Shown here piece after piece: positions 1 to 8,077 of a DNA stretch of 27,775 nucleotides. The stretch comes from CAYSLC01 sp964431545 (GTDB lineage Bacteria; Desulfobacterota; Desulfobacteria; Desulfobacterales; JAABSP01). A program made the position numbers and the translations under genes. Location of the stretch: contig CAYSLC010000049.1 of the NCBI GenBank assembly GCA_964431545.1, forward strand, positions 1 to 27,775, in the 5' to 3' direction. Below the pieces are notes generated by a model. That model was not told the DNA's origin. It saw only the letters and a program-made list of their open reading frames with translations, and ran no database searches. Position 1 is the first letter of the stretch; each line of letters begins with the position of its first letter.

Positions 1-996
1 GTGGTGGACGCCGTGATCCAGGGGGACGGGGTCCGCCTGGTGATGGCCGATGCTGGAAAACCGGACATCGAGACGTTGTTCGACGAGAGGGACCAGACCG
101 CTCCTGAACCGGTCCCTCCACGCTTCGAGGACAGCTACATCGCCCTCCTCAAAGAAGAGGAAGCCCGATCCAAAAGCGAGCCGATCCAGGAGCCGGACCC
201 CGGGGAGGACCGAACCCCGGGCCGGGAAGATGCCCGGCCGGTGATTGTGGTGGACCATGTCAAGCGCAAATTCGGCGATTTTTACGCCGTCAAGGATGTC
301 ACCTTCGAGGTCGGGCCGGGGGAGGTTTTCGGCCTGCTGGGGGCCAACGGCGCCGGCAAGACCACCACCTTCCGGATGCTCTGCGGCCTGCTGCCGGTCA
401 GCGAGGGGAGCCTCCAAGTGGCCGGGCTCGATCTGAGAAAGGCCGCGGCCGAGGCCAGGGCCCGCATCGGGTACATGTCCCAGAAATTTTCCCTCTACGG
501 CAATCTGAGCGTCATGGAGAACCTTCGCTTTTTCAGCAGCGCCTACGGACTCCACGGCAAAAGACGACGCGAACGCATCGACTGGGCCCTGGAGCAGTTC
601 GATCTGGCGGACCGGGCCGACGCCGAAAGCGGTGAGATGCCCCTGGGCTACAAACAGCGGCTGGCCTTGGCCTGCGCCCTGATGCATGAACCGGAGATCC
701 TCTTCCTGGACGAGCCCACCTCGGGGGTGGACCCCATGGCCCGCCGCGAGTTTTGGGGCCACATCAATGCCCTGGCCCGGTCCGGCGTCACCGTGCTGGT
801 GACCACCCATTTCATGGAGGAGGCCGAATATTGCGACCGGCTGGCCATCATGGCGGACGGAGAGATCCTGGCTCTGGGAACCCCCCGGAAGATCAAGGCC
901 AGGGCCGCGGAAAAGGGCGACCGGGAGATCGAGGATATCGAGGACGCCTTCATCGCCCTGATCGAAAGCCAAACCGACGAAAAGGAGAACGGATGA
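1..996 (+). CDS. ABC exporter ATPase, C-terminal half of a double-NBD protein (YbhF type), 5' truncated
   Basis: This is the ATP-hydrolysing subunit of an ABC-2 exporter. The window starts inside the gene, so the GTG at base 1 is not a credible start. Residues 1-50 look like the tail of a first nucleotide-binding domain (FEDSYIALL matches the usual end of such domains), followed by an acidic linker and a complete second domain from about residue 80. Walker A is GANGAGKTT at 114-122 and Walker B is LFLDEP with D237-E238. The signature LGYKQRLALACAL replaces LSGGQ, as is known for the second domain of YbhF-like tandem ATPases. An HxxEEAEYCDR switch region follows. The stop overlaps the next start (ATGA). 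A HlyD-type adaptor would be expected upstream, outside the window. Confidence 0.9.
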   Translation: MVDAVIQGDGVRLVMADAGKPDIETLFDERDQTAPEPVPPRFEDSYIALLKEEEARSKSEPIQEPDPGEDRTPGREDARPVIVVDHVKRKFGDFYAVKDVTFEVGPGEVFGLLGANGAGKTTTFRMLCGLLPVSEGSLQVAGLDLRKAAAEARARIGYMSQKFSLYGNLSVMENLRFFSSAYGLHGKRRRERIDWALEQFDLADRADAESGEMPLGYKQRLALACALMHEPEILFLDEPTSGVDPMARREFWGHINALARSGVTVLVTTHFMEEAEYCDRLAIMADGEILALGTPRKIKARAAEKGDREIEDIEDAFIALIESQTDEKENG

Positions 997-2156
997 GCCG
1001 GACCGAGGGTTCCCGGAAGGACGCACCGCCCGGCACGGGTGCGAGCCTCATGCGGATTCGGGGGCTGGTGCGCAAGGAGTTTCTCCAGATCATGCGGGAT
1101 CCCAGCAGCCTCGCCATCGCCTTTCTGATGCCGGTGGTCCTGCTGCTGCTCTTCGGCTACGGGGTCTCCCTGGATGCCGAGCATGTGCCCATCGCCGTCG
1201 TCGTGGAACATCCGAGCCGGGACACGGCCGGCTTCACCAGCGCATTCGAACAGAGCAAGTATTTCGACCCCATCCACATGTCCACCATGCGGGCCGCCGA
1301 ACAGGCCCTCCGGGACCATCGGGTGGACGGCATCCTGCGCCTGCGCTCCGACTTCGCCCGGAAGCTCCGAAGCGGCGCCGCCGCCCCCATCCAGATCATT
1401 CTGTACGGGGTGGACGCCAACACCGCCCGGCTGGTGGCCGGATACGTGGAGGGGGTCTGGACCGGCTGGCTCTCCGACCGGGCCCGGCGGCAGGGCCGGT
1501 CCCTGGAGATGCCGGTCGCCATCGACCAGCGGATCTGGTTCAACAGCGAGGTGCGCAGCCGCAACTTCCTGGTCCCCGGTCTGATCGCGGTAATCATGAC
1601 CCTGATCGGGGCCCTGCTCACCGCCATGGTCATGGCACGGGAATGGGAGCGGGGCACCATGGAGGCGCTCATGGTCACCCCGGTGAAGATCCGCGAGGTG
1701 ATCCTGGGCAAGCTCATTCCCTACTTCGTCCTGGGCATGGGGGGACTGGCCCTCTCGGTGGGGATGGCGCTCTTTCTTTTCCAGGTGCCCCTGCGCGGCT
1801 CCCTCTGGGTGCTCACCGCGGCCTCGGCCCTGTTTCTGCTCGTGGCCCTGGGCATGGGGCTTCTCATCTCCATCGCGGCCCGAAGCCAGTTCGTGGCGGG
1901 CCAGACGGCCATCATCGTCACCTTCTTGCCGGCCTTCCTCCTGTCCGGGTTTCTGTTCGATATCAAGAGCATGCCGGCCATCGTCCAGGGGATCACCCAT
2001 GCCATCGCGGCCCGGTACTATGTGGCAATCCTCCAGACCGTCTTTCTGGCCGGGGATGTCTTTCCGGTGATCTGGCCCAACGCGCTCGCCCTGATCGTGA
2101 TGGCGGTTATTTTTCTGGGCGTGAGCCGGATCAAAGCCCGTAAACGTCTCGACTGA
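993..2156 (+). CDS. ABC-2 type exporter permease (YbhS-like)
   Basis: This is an inner-membrane permease of 387 residues. The ATG at 993 overlaps the stop of the ATPase gene and sits behind AAAAGGAGAAC, so it is preferred over the longer open frame upstream. A cytosolic N-terminus (VRKEFLQIMRDPSS, the usual ABC-2 amphipathic element) leads into a first membrane helix near residues 40-55. A large extracytoplasmic domain reaches to about residue 190. Five more helices follow, with the family motif REWERGTMEALMVTPV between them. The short-helix-then-long-loop layout is that of YbhS/YbhR. It probably pairs with the next gene as a heterodimer driven by the ATPase. The substrate cannot be read from sequence; drugs or lipophilic compounds are the family norm. 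Confidence 0.9.
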   Translation: MSRTEGSRKDAPPGTGASLMRIRGLVRKEFLQIMRDPSSLAIAFLMPVVLLLLFGYGVSLDAEHVPIAVVVEHPSRDTAGFTSAFEQSKYFDPIHMSTMRAAEQALRDHRVDGILRLRSDFARKLRSGAAAPIQIILYGVDANTARLVAGYVEGVWTGWLSDRARRQGRSLEMPVAIDQRIWFNSEVRSRNFLVPGLIAVIMTLIGALLTAMVMAREWERGTMEALMVTPVKIREVILGKLIPYFVLGMGGLALSVGMALFLFQVPLRGSLWVLTAASALFLLVALGMGLLISIAARSQFVAGQTAIIVTFLPAFLLSGFLFDIKSMPAIVQGITHAIAARYYVAILQTVFLAGDVFPVIWPNALALIVMAVIFLGVSRIKARKRLD

Positions 2157-2169
2157 GGAGGACGGACCG

Positions 2170-3279
2170 ATGATTCGCCATATTCTGGCACTGATGCAAA
2201 AGGAATTTCTGGCCCTGCTAAAAGATAAGAAGAGCCGGTTCACCATCATCATTCCGCCGATCGTCCAGCTCCTGGTCTTCGGATACGCCGCCACCTACGA
2301 CCTCACCGATGTTCCGCTGGCCGTCTACGACGAGGACCGGAGCGCCGCCTCCCGGGAACTGATCGCGCGGTTCACCGGATCGCCCAACTTCCGGGAGGTG
2401 GCCCGGATCACCCGGCAGGACCGGATCGCGCCGCTTATCGACCGGAAGGAAGCCCTGGTCCTGGTCCATATCCATCCGCGGTTCGCCCGGAACCTTTTGA
2501 CGGGAAAGACCGGCCGGATTCAGGTGATCGTGGACGGCCGCAATTCCAACACCGCCATGATCGCCCTCGGATATGTCCGCTCCATCGTCACCCGGTTCAA
2601 CCTGGAGTGGACGGCGACCCACGGCGGTCCGCACCCTCCGGCCCGGCTCGAGACCCGGGCATGGTACAACGCCAACCTGGAGAGCCGGTGGTACATCGTC
2701 CCCGGAATCGTGGGGCTGCTGACCCTGGTGGTGACCATGCTGGTGACCGCGCTGTCGGTGGCCCGGGAGCGGGAACAGGGGACCTTCGACCAGCTCCTGG
2801 TCACCCCCCTGCGGCCGGTGGAAATCCTCCTGGGAAAGGCCCTGCCCGGTTTCATCATCGGAGCGGCCGAGGCCACCGTGATCATTCTGCTCACCGTATT
2901 CTGGTTCCAGGTGCCCCTTCGGGGCAACATTGTAATCCTCTACGCCGGCCTCTTTCTGTTTCTCCTGTCGGCCATCGGGGTGGGACTGATGATCTCCTCC
3001 CTGTCGGTGACCCAGCAGCAGGGGCTCCTGGGGGCGTTCATGTTCCTGGTGCCGGCGATCATCCTTTCGGGGTTTACCACCCCCATCGCCAACATGCCGG
3101 CGGCCGTCCAGAAGCTGACCCTGCTCAATCCGCTCCGGTACTTCATGGTGGTGATCCGGGGGGTGTTTCTGGAAAACGCCCCCATGCACCTGTATCTCGA
3201 TCAATTCTGGCCCATGGCGGTCATCGGCGTGGTCTGCCTGGCCCTGGCGGGATGGCTCTTCCGCCACCGCATCAACTAG
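2170..3279 (+). CDS. ABC-2 type exporter permease (YbhR-like)
   Basis: This is the second permease, 369 residues, starting 13 bases after the previous stop behind GAGGAGG. The architecture repeats that of its neighbour: an N-terminal LMQKEFLALLKDKKSR element, one membrane helix, an extracytoplasmic domain to about residue 175, then five helices. The motif AREREQGTFDQLLVTPLRPVEILLGK corresponds to the coupling region seen in the first permease. Both share a VPLRG motif after the third helix, so they are distant paralogues. They most likely form the transmembrane pore together. No lesion is visible and codon use matches the neighbours. Confidence 0.9.
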   Translation: MIRHILALMQKEFLALLKDKKSRFTIIIPPIVQLLVFGYAATYDLTDVPLAVYDEDRSAASRELIARFTGSPNFREVARITRQDRIAPLIDRKEALVLVHIHPRFARNLLTGKTGRIQVIVDGRNSNTAMIALGYVRSIVTRFNLEWTATHGGPHPPARLETRAWYNANLESRWYIVPGIVGLLTLVVTMLVTALSVAREREQGTFDQLLVTPLRPVEILLGKALPGFIIGAAEATVIILLTVFWFQVPLRGNIVILYAGLFLFLLSAIGVGLMISSLSVTQQQGLLGAFMFLVPAIILSGFTTPIANMPAAVQKLTLLNPLRYFMVVIRGVFLENAPMHLYLDQFWPMAVIGVVCLALAGWLFRHRIN

Positions 3280-3325
3280 CCGGAACGGAGACAACCCACT
3301 CGATCCAAAGCGAAAGGAATTGAAG

Positions 3326-4936
3326 ATGTCCCCCATCGATCGCGCAAGACGACGGCTGATCGCCGGAACCATCCTGATCCTGACGGCCGGTCTCTCCGGG
3401 ATGGCCGCCGCCCGATCCCCCTCGGAACCGGTGGACCGGCCCCGGCGGGTGCTCCAGCTGCGCTCCGCCGTGGCGAGGGGGGTGGCCGAGAACCTCGATC
3501 TGCGGATGGCGGAGCTGGAGGTGCCCATCCGCCGGAAAGGGGTGACCGCCGAGGAAGCCGTCTTCGATCCGAGGGCCGAGGCCTCCGTCGGGGTCCGGAA
3601 ACGGAAGATCCCCACCGGGTCGGTGATGTTCGAGGACGACTACGAAAAGGTGGAGGTCCAGGGGGCCGGCGTGGGCGTTCGAAAGCGATTCCGCACCGGC
3701 ACCCGGGGGCGCCTCTCCTGGGAGACCCGCCGGATGGAGACCAACGCCGTGGCCGACGCCCTCGATCCCGAGTACAAGAGCATCCTGGTCCTCAACCTGA
3801 CCCAGCCGCTGCTCCGGGGGTTCGGCTACGACGTCAACACCACCGCCGTCCGGATCTCCAAAAACCGGGTCCGGCAGGCGGCGTACGAATACCTGGGCCG
3901 GATCCAGGAGACGGCCCGGCAGGTGGAGACCGCCTATCTTTCCCTGGCCCGGGCGCTCTTGGTGACGGCGTTTCGGGTCGAATCCCGGAAGCTGGCCCGG
4001 GAGCTGCTGTCCGGGAACCAGGAACGTTTGGACCAGGGGGTGATCTCCGTCACCGAGGTGCAGGAGGCAAAGACCGCTCTGGCGTCGCGAAACGAGAAGG
4101 TGATCGCCGCCCGGCAGCGGGCCGAGACCCTCTCCAACCGGCTCAAGGACCTGCTGGAGATCCGGTCGGGCCACCCCCTGGCGGAGGCCACCCTGGCCAC
4201 GGAGCCGATCCCGGAGGCGGACCGCATGGCTTTTCCCGTCCGGGACCTCGCCCTGGCCAAGGCCCTGGAGGAGCGGCCCGAACTCAAGGCTCTCCGGGCC
4301 GCGCTCGACAGTCAGGAGATCCGGCTCGCCTTCCTGCGCAACCGGAAGCTTCCCCAACTCGATCTGGGGGCCACCCTGGGACTCAATGGGCTCTCCGGGG
4401 ATGACCGACCTGTCCACCTCTTCGGATCCAGCCGGACCAGCGGCCTCCCCGGAGACTATGGCGAATCCCTGACCCGCATGGCGGAGGGGGACGGCTACGA
4501 ATGGGCCGTGGATCTCAAATTCTCCTATCCGCTGGGCAACCGGGCCGCCGGCGCCCGGTATGAGAGGGGACTCCTGGAGAAACGACAGCTCCTCCATCGG
4601 TTCAAACGGCTGGAAGGCGGCATCGAGACCCAGGTGAAGAACGCCCTGGTGACGGTGGAGCGGAGCCTGGAACGGGTCCGGGTCTCCCAACGGTTCGAAG
4701 CCCTGGCCCGGAAGACCCTCAACGAGGAAATGGCCCGGCTTCGCCGGGGACTGTCCAACACCTTCCGGATCCTCGAATACCAGGACGACCTGATATCGGC
4801 CCGGATCCGGCGGGTGACCGCCCTGATCGACTTCCACAAAGGACTGGCCGACCTCCACCGGGCCATGGGCACCAATCTGGAGCGGCTCGATATCGTGCCG
4901 GGCATCGATCAGAGCCTCATGGCGGCGGGACGATGA
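3326..4936 (+). CDS. TolC-family outer-membrane efflux protein
   Basis: This protein forms the outer-membrane channel for the exporter encoded just upstream. ATG 3326 is chosen because AAAGGA lies eight bases before it; a TTG two codons earlier is less likely. A signal peptide occupies about residues 1-29 (basic RARRR, hydrophobic IAGTILILTAGL, then AAA). Two related OEP halves follow. The first begins near residue 45 (LRSAVARGVAENLDLRMAELE) and the second near 315 (EERPELKALRAALDSQEIRLA, then KLPQLDLGATLGLNG). Long alpha-helical stretches rich in Arg, Glu and Leu separate them. The length of 536 is somewhat above the usual 420-490. The gap of 46 bases to the permease fits one operon of ATPase, two permeases and channel. 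Confidence 0.88.
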   Translation: MSPIDRARRRLIAGTILILTAGLSGMAAARSPSEPVDRPRRVLQLRSAVARGVAENLDLRMAELEVPIRRKGVTAEEAVFDPRAEASVGVRKRKIPTGSVMFEDDYEKVEVQGAGVGVRKRFRTGTRGRLSWETRRMETNAVADALDPEYKSILVLNLTQPLLRGFGYDVNTTAVRISKNRVRQAAYEYLGRIQETARQVETAYLSLARALLVTAFRVESRKLARELLSGNQERLDQGVISVTEVQEAKTALASRNEKVIAARQRAETLSNRLKDLLEIRSGHPLAEATLATEPIPEADRMAFPVRDLALAKALEERPELKALRAALDSQEIRLAFLRNRKLPQLDLGATLGLNGLSGDDRPVHLFGSSRTSGLPGDYGESLTRMAEGDGYEWAVDLKFSYPLGNRAAGARYERGLLEKRQLLHRFKRLEGGIETQVKNALVTVERSLERVRVSQRFEALARKTLNEEMARLRRGLSNTFRILEYQDDLISARIRRVTALIDFHKGLADLHRAMGTNLERLDIVPGIDQSLMAAGR

Positions 4937-5020
4937 CCGCCGGAAGGCGAGGTCCGGTCGCTATTTTCCACGGCGGATGCCGGGGAGCCATTGCATTCCG
5001 ACCCAACCATAGGAGAATCG

Positions 5021-5803
5021 ATGATGCTCATCTTCGACTTCGACGGCGTGCTCTTCAACTCCAATGACGAGGCGGTCGTCACGGCCTTCAACGCCGTGAC
5101 CGGAGAACTGAGGACATCGCTTGCCCAACTGCCCCGAAACCTGATCCGGCGGTTCAGGATCAACCGGTTCCATGCCCAGGGGGCCGACGACATCTTCACC
5201 CTCATGGCCTGGTGCCTCAAGGCGGATTCCGCGGATCCGGAGCGGCGGCTGACACCCGCCGAGTACGCGGCCATCGGCGAGGAGGCCGCCCTTCCCCCAC
5301 GGGACCGACGACGCGACCGGTTCTTCGAAGCCCGCCGGCGTTTCGTGGAGACGGACAGGGGTGCGTGGCTCGCCCTCGGCGCCCCGTACCAGCCGCTGTG
5401 GGACGCCCTGAGGGAAAGGGGGGGCGGACGGGTGATCCTGATCACCAGCAAAAACCGGACGGCGGTCCGGGATCTCTGCCGTCACTTCGGACTTTGGATC
5501 CCGGAAGAGAATATCTATTCCGGAGACGCCGGCGCCACCAAGACCGAGAATCTGAGGCGGGTCCACGAACGGTTCCGGAGGGACGCCTATCGCTTCGTCG
5601 ATGACAACATCAAGAACCTGAACGCCCTGGACCGGGATTTCAACCAGGGCCGGACCTTCCTCCGCCTCGCACTCGCCTCCTGGGGCTACGTGGGGCCGGA
5701 GGATCGCGGACGGGCGCTCGAGGCCGGCTACGCCGTTTACGCCCAGGAAGATCTCATCGCCCTCCTCGACTGGGAACTGCCCCAAGACCCCTTCCGGGGT
5801 TAA
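5021..5803 (+). CDS. HAD-superfamily hydrolase (phosphatase-like)
   Basis: This is a soluble HAD-fold hydrolase of about 260 residues. Motif I is DFDGVLFNS, in which D6 is the nucleophile and D8 the acid/base. Motif II is VILITSKN, the conserved Lys lies in the AGATKTENL segment, and motif III is the acidic pair in FVDDN. A helical cap lies between motifs I and II (about residues 20-125), as in phosphoglycolate phosphatase-like enzymes. AGGAG at 5011-5015 serves ATG 5021 or the adjacent ATG 5024; an upstream TTG in frame has no ribosome site. The substrate is not evident. It is 84 bases after the TolC-like gene, so it may or may not belong to that operon. Confidence 0.85.
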   Translation: MMLIFDFDGVLFNSNDEAVVTAFNAVTGELRTSLAQLPRNLIRRFRINRFHAQGADDIFTLMAWCLKADSADPERRLTPAEYAAIGEEAALPPRDRRRDRFFEARRRFVETDRGAWLALGAPYQPLWDALRERGGGRVILITSKNRTAVRDLCRHFGLWIPEENIYSGDAGATKTENLRRVHERFRRDAYRFVDDNIKNLNALDRDFNQGRTFLRLALASWGYVGPEDRGRALEAGYAVYAQEDLIALLDWELPQDPFRG

Positions 5804-5834
5804 AATAGGGTCCCCTTGCCCCCCAAATAGGGTC
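5803..5834. repeat. Short direct repeat AAATAGGGTC, two copies
   Basis: AAATAGGGTC occurs at 5803-5812 and again at 5825-5834, directly after the HAD stop codon, and both copies are followed by a pyrimidine-rich stretch ending in TTGCC. The repeat is AT-richer than its surroundings. It may be a remnant of a dispersed REP-like intergenic element or a protein-binding pair; sequence alone does not decide. Confidence 0.5.
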
Positions 5835-5950
5835 TTTGCCTCATTCCCCACGGGCGTATACCGCATTACCATTGTCAAGATAGTCGGAGAAGTTACGCAG
5901 GGCAGATGAGCGAAGCCGGCTCAAAAGATACCGAAAGGAATTGTACAACA

Positions 5951-6049
5951 ATGTTTATTTTCTTTTCAAACCGGCTGGGATGCATCGGATCGATCCTCGT
6001 CTCCGTCGTGCTGACGGTGGTCCTCCTGTTCCTTTTCGGCATTCTCTAG
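5951..6049 (+). CDS. 32-residue single-pass membrane protein
   Basis: This is a very short gene encoding a protein that begins MFIFFSNRLGCIGS and continues as an uninterrupted hydrophobic helix (ILVSVVLTVVLLFLFGIL) to the stop. AAAGGA at 5934-5939 lies 11 bases upstream of the ATG. The layout is N-terminal aromatic residues, an Arg, a Gly-Cys pair, then one transmembrane segment. It resembles small predicted membrane proteins of similar pattern (SNRLGCxGS followed by a V/L helix) that I recall from other bacteria; that resemblance is unverified. The gap on both sides (147 and 83 bases) suggests a free-standing gene or a co-transcript with the OsmC gene. Function unknown. Confidence 0.6.
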   Translation: MFIFFSNRLGCIGSILVSVVLTVVLLFLFGIL

Positions 6050-6132
6050 CATAAACGGGCGCCGTCCGGTGATGGGGTTCGGACCGGCGGCGCCCTCCAT
6101 GAAACCCGAGCCAAACACCAAGGAGGTAGAAC

Positions 6133-6561
6133 ATGCCGATACGCAACGCATCCGCCCGATGGGAAGGTAAAATCGCGGACGGAACCGGTACCGTGAAGCT
6201 GGGCAGCGGGGCCTTCGAAGGGAAATACTCCTTCGGGTCCCGGTTCGAAGAGGCCCCGGGCACAAACCCCGAGGAGCTGATCGGCGCGGCCCACGCCGGA
6301 TGCTACTCCATGGCCCTGTCCCTCTTTTTGGGAAACGCCGGGTATACCCCGGAGTCGATCCAGACCCAGGCCAAGGTTCACATCGAAAAAGTGGGCGACG
6401 GGTTCAAGATCACCCAGATCGATCTGGAGACCGAAGCCAAGGTGCCGGGGATGGAAGAGGGTGATTTTAAAGAGCAGGCCGAGGCGGCCAAGACGAACTG
6501 TCCGGTCTCCCAGGCCCTGGCGGGGACCGAGATCACCCTCGTCGCCCACCTGATCATCTGA
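6133..6561 (+). CDS. osmC: OsmC-family peroxiredoxin
   Basis: This is a thiol peroxidase of 142 residues that reduces organic hydroperoxides in the cytoplasm, working as a homodimer. The peroxidatic Cys is C57 in HAGCYSMAL and the resolving Cys is C123 in TNCPVSQAL; E. coli OsmC has them at almost the same positions. The N-terminal RNASARWEGKIADGTGTV and the motif GTNPEELIGAAHAGC are typical of the OsmC rather than the Ohr branch. The start is fixed by AAGGAGG at 6120-6126, seven bases before ATG. A hairpin downstream may end the transcript. Family and residues are clear; physiological substrates are not. Confidence 0.95.
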   Translation: MPIRNASARWEGKIADGTGTVKLGSGAFEGKYSFGSRFEEAPGTNPEELIGAAHAGCYSMALSLFLGNAGYTPESIQTQAKVHIEKVGDGFKITQIDLETEAKVPGMEEGDFKEQAEAAKTNCPVSQALAGTEITLVAHLII

Positions 6562-6588
6562 CCCCATTGGAAGGAAACCGCTTGGACC

Positions 6589-6622
6589 ACCGCCGGCCCG
6601 GAAACGGATCGGCGGTCGTTTT
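6589..6622 (+). terminator. Possible intrinsic terminator after osmC
   Basis: ACCGCCG (6589-6595) pairs perfectly with CGGCGGT (6610-6616) across a 14-base loop and is followed by CGTTTT. The stem is GC-rich but the loop is long and the T-run short, so efficiency is uncertain. It lies 28 bases after the osmC stop, where a terminator would be expected. Confidence 0.4.
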
Positions 6623-6729
6623 CCGGCCTCGCCCCCCGGTTTTCGCATGCCCTCTTTTGCCTATTGATCTTCCACGCCGCTCGCGTACAATGCCCCATCA
6701 TCGAACCACCGATTCCGCTGGAGGGAAGA

Positions 6730-7308
6730 ATGTACAAGTCGGCTTTTTTGATTCTCGCGGTAATGGTCGCGGCGGCACCGGCCGGTTCGGCCGGAGCCGC
6801 CTCCATGGAGGGGATGGGGATCCTTCACGGGGAGGACCACGCCTTCGCCCTCATCGCCCCCGAGGGGTGGGTGGTGGACAACCGGAGCGGAGTCTCCCAG
6901 GGGCTCCACGCCGTCTTCTACCCCAAGGACCAGACCTGGACCCAAAGCCCGGTGATCGCCTATGCCCGGGCCAGGACCAAAAAGGGAACGGTCCGATCCG
7001 TGGCGGACCAGGTCCGGCAAACGGTCGACCGCTTCAGCGAACGCAGCGACACCCCGGTCAAAGCCTTCCTGGAGAAGATCATCCCGCTGGAAAACGGAAG
7101 GACGGCCGAGGTCTACCACTTCACCGGCGATCGGTACGGAAGCTTCGAGGCGGTGGCCTACATCGACGAGGCGAAGACCATCAACTTCGTGGTGCTCAGT
7201 GCCCGGGACAAACCGACCTTCGAGAACGCCCTTCCCATCTTCGAAGACCTTGTAAAATCCTACATGGTCCTCGGGGATGATCCGTCCCGCATCGATTCGG
7301 CGGATTGA
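6730..7308 (+). CDS. Exported protein of unknown function, possible PsbP/Mog1-like fold
   Basis: This is a protein of 192 residues. ATG 6730 is preferred because GGAGGGAAGA precedes it and the product then starts with a clear signal peptide (MYKSAFLILAVMVAAAPAG, cleavage near A24). An in-frame ATG at 6664 would bury that signal. The mature part opens with HAFALIAPEGWVVDN and continues with a TWTQSPVIAYARA strand. The pattern of an 'APEGW' strand, alternating beta strands and a C-terminal helix (FENALPIFEDLVKSY) recalls small secreted PsbP/Mog1-like domains; this is a fold-level guess. There are no cysteines in the mature protein. It probably acts in the periplasm. Neighbouring genes do not define a role. 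Confidence 0.75.
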   Translation: MYKSAFLILAVMVAAAPAGSAGAASMEGMGILHGEDHAFALIAPEGWVVDNRSGVSQGLHAVFYPKDQTWTQSPVIAYARARTKKGTVRSVADQVRQTVDRFSERSDTPVKAFLEKIIPLENGRTAEVYHFTGDRYGSFEAVAYIDEAKTINFVVLSARDKPTFENALPIFEDLVKSYMVLGDDPSRIDSAD

Positions 7309-7498
7309 GGCGGAAGGCGCGCCACGCTTTTCCAGGGATTTCAGCGTCCGGGTCCACGCCCCGCGCGCCGAATCGAGCAGGTGCGACCATCGAAACCACC
7401 TTGGCGGCCAGGGCGGCGACATGGTAAAAGAACCCTGTGAAGACCCTGCCCCTCCAGCTCCCCATCCCCCAGCTCAACTTCGATCGGGAACCTCCCTC

Positions 7499-7527
7499 TT
7501 GAACTTCCAAGGCCCGATTGGTATAAA
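7499..7527 (+). promoter_or_regulatory. Predicted sigma-70 type promoter for the 7579-10827 gene group
   Basis: TTGAAC (7499-7504) and TATAAA (7522-7527) are separated by exactly 17 bases, inside a short AT-rich stretch of an otherwise GC-rich region. They would give a leader of about 45 bases before ATG 7579. The preceding 190 bases (7309-7498) contain no gene that I can support. Confidence 0.6.
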
Positions 7528-7578
7528 AAAGGAGATTTTTGCACTCCGAACCCCAACCCAATCGATAAGAGGTCAGAA

Positions 7579-8043
7579 ATGAAAAAAACACTCGCCTGCC
7601 TCATGGTTTTGTTCCTCTCGGTCCCCGCCGCCGCCGATACCATCGTCCTCAAAAACGGCAGCAGGATCAAGGCATCCCAGACCTGGGAGGACGGGGGAAA
7701 GATCCACTACCAGAAGTTCGGCCAGGTGATCGCCATCCCCATGGCCAACGTGGTCCGGGTGGAGCGGGCGGAGAAACCGGAAAAAAAAGAAGCGCAAGGA
7801 CAAGGGTTTGTAAGGCGGCAGGAATCGCCGATTCGGTTGACCGCGTCGGACCGGATGGCCACCCCCGAGGATCTGGACGCCGAATACCAGGCCCTGGTCG
7901 AAGAGAAACGGAAGCTCCGGGAGGGGCGGTCGGCCATGGATTCATCGGACTACCGCCAAAAGAAAAGGGCGCTCCTGAGGCGGTTCCGCCGTTTCGCCCT
8001 CAAGACCGGGTACTGCTTCGACAAGGGCGCCGGAATCCGGTGA
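7579..8043 (+). CDS. Small exported protein of unknown function
   Basis: This is a protein of 154 residues with a signal peptide (MKKTLACLMVLFLSVPAAA, cleavage near residue 19). The mature N-terminus DTIVLKNGSRI, followed by KIHYQKFGQVIAIPMANVVRVE, forms a short beta domain often seen at the start of exported proteins in this group of bacteria; I know no function for it. A Lys/Glu-rich linker follows near residues 65-75. The C-terminal part (about residues 95-145) is highly charged and helical (EYQALVEEKRKLREG, then RQKKRALLRRFRRFALK). The start has AAGAGG ten bases upstream. It lies 52 bases after a good promoter and 34 bases before the radical SAM gene, so it is probably co-transcribed with it. 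Confidence 0.75.
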   Translation: MKKTLACLMVLFLSVPAAADTIVLKNGSRIKASQTWEDGGKIHYQKFGQVIAIPMANVVRVERAEKPEKKEAQGQGFVRRQESPIRLTASDRMATPEDLDAEYQALVEEKRKLREGRSAMDSSDYRQKKRALLRRFRRFALKTGYCFDKGAGIR

Positions 8044-8077
8044 CCCGACCGGATCGAACCTGTTTTTCCCACTCCCC

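Noticed and set aside
3272..4858. Minus-strand open frame of 528 codons opposite the TolC-like gene
   Set aside because: Gly/Pro/Gln-rich shadow; the plus strand has a signal peptide and both channel repeats.
5787..5800. ACCCC-TTCC-GGGGT hairpin at the end of the HAD gene as terminator
   Set aside because: Only five base pairs, inside the last codons, and followed by TAAAA rather than a T-run.
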